This document shows positions 1-4,745 of a DNA stretch of 6,118 nucleotides, one piece after another. The notes beneath the pieces are model-generated. The model did no database searches and was not told where the DNA came from. It saw only the letters and a list, made by a program, of their open reading frames with translations. Origin of the DNA: Cyclobacteriaceae bacterium. Its GTDB lineage: Bacteria; Bacteroidota; Bacteroidia; Cytophagales; Cyclobacteriaceae. The position numbers and the translations under genes are program-made. The stretch spans positions 1-6,118 of the forward strand of contig JANQST010000023.1 in assembly GCA_028279155.1 (NCBI GenBank), written 5' to 3'. How positions within the stretch are numbered: position 1 is the first letter of the stretch; each line of letters begins with the position of its first letter.

Positions 1-425
1 ATGTATCCGACTTCCTTGCTCCCGTTTCTTTTGAAATGAGCATACATCAATAGCACTCCTGTGACTAGCAACATGGATCCAACCAATGCGATATTCCCAA
101 CAAATAAGGACTCAATCTCATCTTTCCAAAACACTCCAACAATCAAAACAGGAAACATGGAAACTCCTATCTTAACCGCAAACTGTGTGGATTCATTCCA
201 TTGAAATTTTAGAATATCCTTGATCAATATTGAAATATCCTTTGCAAAAACAGTGATAGTAGCCAAAGCCGTTGCTAAATGAACGGTAACAGCAAAAAGC
301 AAATTATCCGAACTCTGTGCATTTAACAATACAGAGCCTATCTCCAAATGTCCGCTGCTACTTACAGGAAGAAACTCCGTTAGTCCCTGAATAATGCCCA
401 GGATGAGCGCTTCGATCCAGGTCAT
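1..425 (-). CDS. uppP: Undecaprenyl-diphosphate phosphatase UppP (BacA family), N-terminal part, cut by the left edge
   Basis: Integral membrane enzyme that removes a phosphate from undecaprenyl diphosphate, regenerating the lipid carrier used for peptidoglycan and other surface polymers; family members can give bacitracin resistance. The 141 visible residues begin MTWIEALILGIIQGLTEFLP, followed by VSSSGHL. This is the family's first signature: the (E/Q)xxxE motif is Q13 and E17, and the SSSGH motif has His26. The family's conserved later arginine motif would lie beyond the window, so completeness cannot be judged. Hydrophobic stretches near residues 42-60, 82-100 and 110-127 fit membrane helices. 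The ATG shares the four bases ATGA (422-425) with the stop of the DUF3098 gene, so translation is probably coupled and the gene is last of the visible ftsX operon. The identification is very secure; only the length is unknown. Confidence 0.96.
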   Translation of the reverse strand, partial: MTWIEALILGIIQGLTEFLPVSSSGHLEIGSVLLNAQSSDNLLFAVTVHLATALATITVFAKDISILIKDILKFQWNESTQFAVKIGVSMFPVLIVGVFWKDEIESLFVGNIALVGSMLLVTGVLLMYAHFKRNGSKEVGY

Positions 426-649
426 TGATCTTTGTCAGAATTGGCTTTTGGTTTGTACATGATCGCAACGAATTGCATAAGGAAACCAAGCATGACTACA
501 ATCGGCCCTAATGTGAGCCCAAGGAAACCAAACCCATAGGGTTCAGTATCCATGGTCATGATGATGAAACCTACAACCAGGACAACCACTCCAGCAATCA
601 TGATCATGTAATTAGCCTTATTGAATGCTAATTTTCTTTTTTCTGACAT
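422..649 (-). CDS. DUF3098 family small membrane protein
   Basis: A 75-residue protein with two predicted membrane helices, about residues 14-33 and 43-65, joined by a short Gly/Phe-rich loop. It has a basic N-terminus (SEKRKLAFNKANY) and a charged hydrophilic tail. The LAFxKxNY start, the LTLGPIVVMLGF second helix and the final KPK match what I know of DUF3098, a Bacteroidota family of unknown function usually found between ftsX and uppP. The ATG lies one base after the ftsX stop, and its own stop overlaps the uppP start, so it is translated as part of that operon. The context suggests a role at the inner membrane alongside FtsX or the lipid carrier cycle, but this is inference. No catalytic residues can be seen. 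Confidence 0.9.
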   Translation of the reverse strand: MSEKRKLAFNKANYMIMIAGVVVLVVGFIIMTMDTEPYGFGFLGLTLGPIVVMLGFLMQFVAIMYKPKANSDKDQ

Positions 650-650
650 T

Positions 651-1541
651 TTAATACAGTTCGTCTAACGACATTTTTAAATATTTCCTAATCGCTCTCA
701 ATGAGCTGAAATAACCAACAATCATTCCCATAATGATCATCAATCCGAATAGTACGGCAAATCCATTCATGTCCTGAAGTTCAGCTAATCCATCGATCAA
801 TGTGTTCAGGTACATCGTAAATCCGTAGAGAATGGCTGAAGCCAGAATTCCTGCAAGAAATCCATACAGGATGGATCTATACAAAAACGGTCTACGGATA
901 AATGAACTAGTGGCTCCCACCAATTGCATACTACGGATTAGAAAACGTTGTGAGAACAGTGCAAGTTTTATAGTGTTGTTGATTAGAATGATCACCACCA
1001 AAATTGAGAAGATCGCAATGCCCATAAGGATGAGCCCAATTCTTGCAAGATTAGTATTGATACTTTCAACCAGGCTTTCTTCGTAGCTGACTTCAAAGAC
1101 CCCACTAATGGCCTCTACCTCCTTCTTGATTTTTGTTAAGCTATCAAGTGGCTGATACCCCGGTTCGATCTTAACTGCTAAGAGGTCTCTAAGCGGATTG
1201 TCTCCCAGGAAATTCTTAAAATCTTCCCCGGTTTCTCTTATGAATTGCTCGGCTGCCTCTTCTTTGGTTATCAACTGAATTTGAGGGGTTTCCTTGACCA
1301 AGGTGAAAGGTTTTGTAGAAAGTACACTGTGAATCTTATTGATGTCAGTCCTTGACAAGTCTTTGTTTAGGTAAACCTGAACCTCAATGTTCTCTTGAAT
1401 TCTATTTCCCAGACGCGAACTATGCAGTACCATCCAGCCAAAAAGGCCAAGTACCAATAGTGCGACAGTTATGCTAAAAACAACGCTGGCGAATGGGTAA
1501 CTACCCAATTTCCTTTTCTTCCTAACTTTTTTCTCTTGCAT
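651..1541 (-). CDS. ftsX: Cell division protein FtsX (ABC transporter permease)
   Basis: Permease half of the FtsEX complex, which in well-studied bacteria uses ATP hydrolysis by FtsE to control peptidoglycan hydrolases across the inner membrane at division or elongation. The 296 residues have the usual FtsX plan: a basic cytoplasmic start (MQEKKVRKKRK), helix 1 at about 17-38, an extracytoplasmic domain at about 42-165 that includes LGDNPLRDLLAVKI (112-125), then helices at about 166-188, 221-247 and 262-282. The segment between helices 2 and 3 (IKLALFSQRFLIRSMQLVGA, 191-210) is the family's conserved stretch thought to contact FtsE. No ftsE is in the window; in this phylum it is often encoded elsewhere. 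The gene heads an operon with DUF3098 and uppP, and a TAACTTTG motif sits seven bases before the ATG. A lipoprotein-release permease is a weaker alternative because the length and four-helix plan fit FtsX. Confidence 0.94.
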   Translation of the reverse strand: MQEKKVRKKRKLGSYPFASVVFSITVALLVLGLFGWMVLHSSRLGNRIQENIEVQVYLNKDLSRTDINKIHSVLSTKPFTLVKETPQIQLITKEEAAEQFIRETGEDFKNFLGDNPLRDLLAVKIEPGYQPLDSLTKIKKEVEAISGVFEVSYEESLVESINTNLARIGLILMGIAIFSILVVIILINNTIKLALFSQRFLIRSMQLVGATSSFIRRPFLYRSILYGFLAGILASAILYGFTMYLNTLIDGLAELQDMNGFAVLFGLMIIMGMIVGYFSSLRAIRKYLKMSLDELY

Positions 1542-1548
1542 TAAGAGA

Positions 1549-1556
1549 CAAAGTTA
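1549..1556 (-). promoter_or_regulatory. Putative -7 promoter element of the ftsX operon
   Basis: On the minus strand this reads TAACTTTG, an exact match to the TAnnTTTG element of Bacteroidota housekeeping promoters. It ends seven bases before the ftsX ATG, so transcription would begin at or next to the start codon. The matching upstream TTG at 17-23 bases is not present (only a T-run near 1577-1581), so the call is tentative. It would make ftsX separately transcribed from the sigma/anti-sigma unit 61 bp upstream. Confidence 0.4.
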
Positions 1557-1602
1557 GAACAAAATGCATCTTGATGAAAAATCCAGGGTTTACTTAAAGA
1601 AT

Positions 1603-2538
1603 CTACTTGTTGGCCTTAATCAATCGAAGCTCTTGAATCAACTTGATATCCGTGACCTCAGGTAATTCTGATAATCTATCATTGATCTTGACCTCATAGT
1701 ACTTATTTAGGTGAAGTAGATAGATCCTTCTTCCATTGGCACTGTTGATTTCAAGGATTTCGTAAGGTTCTTTACTGAAATTACCATTCAGGAATAGTTT
1801 TCCATCGTAGTACTTGTATTTGATTTTAGAACCCTTAGAGTTCTTTGTCTCAACTTCTATTGGCTGAAGTTCATTTTTCGTACTTGCACCTTCTGTTACT
1901 TCATCCAGTGTTGCAGAGCTGATCTCAGAATTATCAGAAACATCTCCCGCATCTGGAGCGCTGAAATCCGGGGTGAATGACTCTTCTAGTTTTTCTTCTA
2001 TTGCAGAAGCTGTTTCCTGAGTTGATATAGGAGCAGCCTCAATTCTACTAGTGTTTTCTATGGCAGTTGTCTCACTTTTCGTAATAACTTGCTCTTTAAT
2101 ACTTTTCGTTTCGACAGTTTCCAGTTCTTTAATAGCCCACTCGAATTGTGGTACCTCATACACAGGTACTGTCATATCGCTTATTGACTCGATATTGGCA
2201 ATTTCTTTTGGTTGAGGAATTTCCTCCTTGGTATCAGCAAGGAAATAAACTCCTGAGCCTATAGCTGTAGCAAGTGCAATTCCGCCAAATGACTTAACTA
2301 ACGTGGACTGCTGAGCAAATTCAAACCATCCAGGACTTACATCAATAGCATCCAATCTCAATTTTAGTTGAGATTTACGATACTCTTTGATTCCATTAAT
2401 GATTTCTGACTGAAAATCACTTTCAGCTTTAAGTGATGGATCTGCAGCGAGCTCTTTTTCGAAAGAAGCAGCTTCTTCAGGAGACATATTCCCTGTTTGA
2501 TACTGTTCTATTTTGTCTATTTGATTTTCTTGTGGCAT
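1603..2538 (-). CDS. Single-pass membrane protein, probable zinc-free anti-sigma factor
   Basis: A 311-residue protein whose gene starts directly after the stop codon of the sigma factor gene (TAAATG), the usual position for a cognate anti-sigma factor. Residues 1-65 are a helical cytoplasmic domain (IDKIEQYQTGNMSPEEAASF, then a LAADPSLKAE segment) resembling the N-terminal part of many Bacteroidota anti-sigma or regulatory proteins. It has no cysteine at all, so the HxxxCxxC zinc motif is absent. One membrane helix lies at about 83-100. Residues 105-235 form a long acidic, Ser/Thr/Glu-rich, probably disordered periplasmic linker. Residues 236-311 form a compact basic domain (KIKYKYYDGKLFLNGNF, then NGRRIYLLHLNKYYEVKI) that I cannot assign to a family; it could sense a ligand or bind the wall. 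The role is inferred from gene order and topology, not from a strong motif. It could instead be a positive co-regulator of the sigma factor. Confidence 0.75.
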   Translation of the reverse strand: MPQENQIDKIEQYQTGNMSPEEAASFEKELAADPSLKAESDFQSEIINGIKEYRKSQLKLRLDAIDVSPGWFEFAQQSTLVKSFGGIALATAIGSGVYFLADTKEEIPQPKEIANIESISDMTVPVYEVPQFEWAIKELETVETKSIKEQVITKSETTAIENTSRIEAAPISTQETASAIEEKLEESFTPDFSAPDAGDVSDNSEISSATLDEVTEGASTKNELQPIEVETKNSKGSKIKYKYYDGKLFLNGNFSKEPYEILEINSANGRRIYLLHLNKYYEVKINDRLSELPEVTDIKLIQELRLIKANK

Positions 2539-3075
2539 TTAAAAAAAGTCTTCGGCGGTATACTTACTTTTAATTAAACTATCTAATTTCTTTTTACACT
2601 TATATTTCTTGGTCTTAGCAGTGTCAGTATTTGCAAAATTCATCTTCTCAGCAATATCCTGCATTCCCAACCCATCGAAATAATAATATGTCAACACTCC
2701 TTTGCAAACATCTCCAAGCTCATCTATACATTCTTTAACGATCCTTAATCGTTCTTCCGCATCATGCCCCTGAATTTCTTCTCCATCTACTTCCTCCGAA
2801 CTCAGGCGACTTTTCCTGTCGAGCTCTTTTCTCCATTGATTCAAGCAAATACTATATAAGTAAGTGCTGATCTTTGAAGTTAACACCAGCTTGCCGCTTG
2901 AGGCCTTTTGCCAAAAAGCAAGCAAAGCTTCTTGATATACGTCTTTCGCCTCTTCCTCCGTCCCACTATTTGATAGCACGACTTTGGTCATCATCCGATA
3001 GTATTTCTTGTACAGGTGATCTAGTACTTTCTCATCACCACGACTTATTCGCTCAAGAATATCACTATCCTTCAT
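2539..3075 (-). CDS. RNA polymerase sigma factor, ECF-like sigma-70 family
   Basis: A 178-residue protein, the normal size for an ECF (group 4) sigma factor with only regions 2 and 4. Region 2 spans about 8-92: EEAKDVYQEALLAFWQKA (41-58) is the region 2.2 core-polymerase contact, and STYLYSICLNQWRKELDRKS (70-89) covers 2.3-2.4, which melts and reads the -10 element. An acidic linker (93-108) leads to region 4 (about 109-168), whose helix-turn-helix includes GLGMQDIAEKM and the basic TAKTKKYKCKKKL segment. It redirects RNA polymerase to a regulon that cannot be read from this window. The downstream gene, abutting it, is probably its anti-sigma factor. The ATG at 3075 fits the domain start, and a possible self-recognised promoter lies about 18 bases upstream. 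The family call is firm; the stimulus is unknown. Confidence 0.94.
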   Translation of the reverse strand: MKDSDILERISRGDEKVLDHLYKKYYRMMTKVVLSNSGTEEEAKDVYQEALLAFWQKASSGKLVLTSKISTYLYSICLNQWRKELDRKSRLSSEEVDGEEIQGHDAEERLRIVKECIDELGDVCKGVLTYYYFDGLGMQDIAEKMNFANTDTAKTKKYKCKKKLDSLIKSKYTAEDFF

Positions 3076-3092
3076 ACACCAAGCCAGTTTTA

Positions 3093-3120
3093 AATACGTT
3101 TAACACAAATTTTGTAACCC
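3093..3120 (-). promoter_or_regulatory. Putative ECF-type autoregulated promoter upstream of the sigma factor gene
   Basis: Reading the minus strand, GGGTTAC (3120-3114) is followed after 15 bases by CGTATT (3098-3093), and the sigma ATG comes 17 bases after that. A GTTAC-like -35 box and a CGT-containing -10 box at about this spacing resemble ECF promoters, many of which are self-activated. The spacer holds a short palindrome, ACAAA-T-TTTGT (3105-3115). No TAnnTTTG housekeeping element was seen in this gap. The match is by eye only. Confidence 0.4.
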
Positions 3121-3168
3121 CTCCTACCTAAAAAAACAGGTGGTTATTTCTGTAAAATACGTCATTTC

Positions 3169-3798
3169 TTAGATTAACTCCATGACATTATCGTCGGCGA
3201 TCCCAAATATTTTGTCGCCTTCGCGGGGTTTGATTTTTTTAATTCCTGTAAACTGACCAAACGCTGGCATTACCGCATGATCTTCAGAAAAGTAAAAACA
3301 CGGCAAGGTCAATCCTTCTCTTGCGATACCCCGAATCCGAAAGCCTGGATGAATATGACCTGAAATATTATATAAATCAGATTCTTCTTTTTGGTGAGTG
3401 AAATTGAATGGAGCTATGTTCAGTGACTCTACTACCTTCAACATGCTGGGATACTCTTCGAAGATATCATGATTTCCCTTGACAAGAATAAAATTCACCA
3501 TATCAAATATCTGTATGAATCGAAGAAAATCATCCCATTCCCTGTTCTTAAGGCTGTGAAAAAGATCACCTAGTAGAATCACTTGTTCAGGCTTGTAATT
3601 CTTCAGCAGCGATTCCAGAATTTTCAAATCCGTAAAATGAATCTTTCCTGAAACCGGAATACCATGTTTTCTAAAATGGCCCGCTTTACCAAGGTGGAGA
3701 TCCGAAATAATAAGTGTGTTCTTATCACCCCAATAGATCCCTTTTTCGGAAAGTAAGAGTAATTTCTCTCCTTTGATTTCAAATTTGCAATTACTCAC
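3169..3798 (-). CDS. pdeM: Ligase-associated DNA damage response endonuclease PdeM (metallophosphoesterase)
   Basis: A 209-residue calcineurin-like metallophosphoesterase that acts on DNA in the cytoplasm as part of the ligase-associated repair set (ATP-dependent ligase, exonuclease, Lhr helicase, PdeM). All metal-binding motifs are present in order: SDLHLGK with D33 and H35, GDLFH with D78 and H81, GNHD at 108-111, and the final GHIH at 147-150, whose H148 and H150 are ligands. The DLHLGKAGHFRKHGIPV stretch is typical of PdeM rather than of other phosphoesterases. The start is a GTG: no ATG occurs in frame before residue 100, and the sequence just after the GTG matches the family's start. 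The GTGAGTAA at 3798-3791 both starts pdeM and ends the upstream DUF2147 gene, so the two are co-translated. The Lhr partner lies about 950 bp away, split off by two unrelated genes. Active-site residues look intact. Confidence 0.93.
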   Translation of the reverse strand: MSNCKFEIKGEKLLLLSEKGIYWGDKNTLIISDLHLGKAGHFRKHGIPVSGKIHFTDLKILESLLKNYKPEQVILLGDLFHSLKNREWDDFLRFIQIFDMVNFILVKGNHDIFEEYPSMLKVVESLNIAPFNFTHQKEESDLYNISGHIHPGFRIRGIAREGLTLPCFYFSEDHAVMPAFGQFTGIKKIKPREGDKIFGIADDNVMELI

Positions 3799-4225
3799 CA
3801 GCCCAGGGTAACCATGTTTGAGTCCGGTAAAAAAACAATAGATATCCGCGCACTCTTAGGCTTCCATCTTCATCTATCCAAAGTCTGCAATCGTAGATAT
3901 TTCCATTCTCAGGATCCAAGATTTCTCCTTTGCTGAAAATTTTGTTTTTCTCGTCAAATTTTAGATCTGAAATGATTTCCATTCCAATGATTTTTTGTCC
4001 TTTCCGGTGATCTTCACATTCATCACAAATTGGATCAGGATCTTCTCCCGGTTTAGGAAAGGTTTTTAGAACCTTCCCGTAGTATTTTCCATCACTCTCA
4101 TAAATTTCTACGATCGATCTTGGTTTGTTCGAATTGTCATCAATTGTTTTCCATTTTCCAACTATGCTTTGTCCGATCGATTGAGTTGAGATGAAAAAGA
4201 CAAAAATCATCGTGAGGGTTTTCAT
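3791..4225 (-). CDS. Secreted DUF2147 domain protein
   Basis: A 144-residue protein with a signal peptide (MKTLTMIFVFFISTQSIGQ, cleavage expected near residue 19 or 20) followed by a DUF2147 domain, so it should reach the periplasm or beyond. Family hallmarks are clear: SIVGKWKTIDD at 20-30, SIVEIYESDGKYYGKV at 37-52, DPICDECEDHRKGQKIIGME at 64-83, EILDPENGNIYDCRLW at 101-116 and the closing RVRGYLLFFYRTQTW. The DUF2147 function is unknown; the fold is probably a lipocalin-like beta barrel. Three cysteines (67, 70 and 113) are kept, and the first two form a CxxC. The frame stays open 20 codons upstream to 4285, but the ATG at 4225 gives a clean signal peptide and has a promoter motif just before it, so I chose it. 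Its last eight bases overlap the pdeM start, making an odd secreted-protein/repair-nuclease pair. Confidence 0.92.
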   Translation of the reverse strand: MKTLTMIFVFFISTQSIGQSIVGKWKTIDDNSNKPRSIVEIYESDGKYYGKVLKTFPKPGEDPDPICDECEDHRKGQKIIGMEIISDLKFDEKNKIFSKGEILDPENGNIYDCRLWIDEDGSLRVRGYLLFFYRTQTWLPWAGE

Positions 4226-4230
4226 ACATT

Positions 4231-4259
4231 CAAAAGTAACGTTGAAAATTGAACAGCAA
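4231..4259 (-). promoter_or_regulatory. Putative housekeeping promoter of the DUF2147-pdeM operon
   Basis: On the minus strand TTG (4259-4257), an 18-base spacer and TACTTTTG (4238-4231) fit the Bacteroidota pattern TTG-N17-23-TAnnTTTG. The -7 element ends five bases before the ATG at 4225, so the mRNA would be leaderless or nearly so. This supports the shorter DUF2147 start, because the longer reading frame would begin upstream of the promoter. Confidence 0.5.
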
Positions 4260-4300
4260 CTGCAAGAACCACGTTCGAGTATCACAAAATCATAATAAAG

Positions 4301-4744
4301 ATGCGGTTAATCTATTCCTTCTTAGTAGTATTCATCAGTACATCAGGCTTAAGCCAAAATACGGACAATGATCTTGATGAGATTAAAAATCGCGTCAACG
4401 ATTATTTCATAGGCTGGGAGCAAAAAAATGTTTCTCTCCTTAACAATATCTTCCATTCGGAAGCTACGCTAAAGTACCTGGATAGAAATAAGGAGTATGC
4501 AGTTGTTGATATACAGCAGCACATTGAAGATATTACCAATGCAGAAGCTAAGTTTCTACCCGCTCATGTTCGATCTGTAAATGCAGTCAATATTTTTAAG
4601 GAAGGAGCCTCAGTAATTGTTCATCTCCGATTCAAATCTTTTGAAGTGACAGACTTTTTCCAACTTATGAAAATCAATGGGCAATGGAAAATCATAAATA
4701 AAATGAGTGTTTCCAGTTCATTGCCTGACGAGTTAAAAAACTGA
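4301..4744 (+). CDS. Secreted NTF2-like (SnoaL / lumazine-binding-2 type) protein
   Basis: A 147-residue protein with an N-terminal signal peptide (MRLIYSFLVVFISTSGLSQ, cleavage near 19) and a single NTF2-like cone-shaped domain. Visible hallmarks are the N-terminal helix with VNDYFIGWEQKNVSLLNNIF (32-51), HSEATLKYL, the later VIVHLRFKSFEVTDFFQLMK (105-124) and INGQWKIINKM (125-135), which match the exported NTF2-like group common in Bacteroidota. Such domains bind small ligands or catalyse varied reactions, and the fold alone does not tell which, so no substrate is proposed. It is the only plus-strand gene: it diverges from the DUF2147 gene across 75 bp and converges on lhr with a single base between stop codons. 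No TAnnTTTG element was found upstream; the bases just before the ATG (AATAAAG) are A-rich, as is usual for translation starts in this phylum. Confidence 0.88.
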   Translation: MRLIYSFLVVFISTSGLSQNTDNDLDEIKNRVNDYFIGWEQKNVSLLNNIFHSEATLKYLDRNKEYAVVDIQQHIEDITNAEAKFLPAHVRSVNAVNIFKEGASVIVHLRFKSFEVTDFFQLMKINGQWKIINKMSVSSSLPDELKN

Positions 4745-4745
4745 C

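Noticed and set aside
832..1086. Plus-strand open frame of 84 codons inside ftsX
   Set aside because: It lies opposite the well-conserved FtsX coding sequence, its product has no recognisable domain, and no promoter or start context supports it.
1542..1602. Terminator or small RNA in the gap between the anti-sigma gene and ftsX
   Set aside because: No stem-loop with a T-run is visible in this 61-bp stretch; only the TAACTTTG motif stands out.
2874..3131. Plus-strand open frame of 85 codons opposite the sigma factor gene
   Set aside because: It mirrors the conserved region 2 coding sequence of the sigma factor and has a non-protein-like composition without any known motif.
3123..3145. Hairpin CCTACCT / AGGTGG around an A-run (T-run on the minus strand) as terminator of pdeM
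   Set aside because: On the minus-strand transcript only about four consecutive pairs form, the T-run is in the loop instead of after the stem, and it overlaps the sigma upstream region.
4226..4285. 20-codon N-terminal extension of the DUF2147 gene
   Set aside because: It is Cys-rich, would bury the clean signal peptide, and would start upstream of the likely promoter; the ATG at 4225 fits better.
4166..4357. Similar FIST-containing signal peptides of the two divergent secreted genes as a sign of duplication
   Set aside because: The codons differ and the mature domains are unrelated (DUF2147 versus NTF2-like); signal peptides converge easily.
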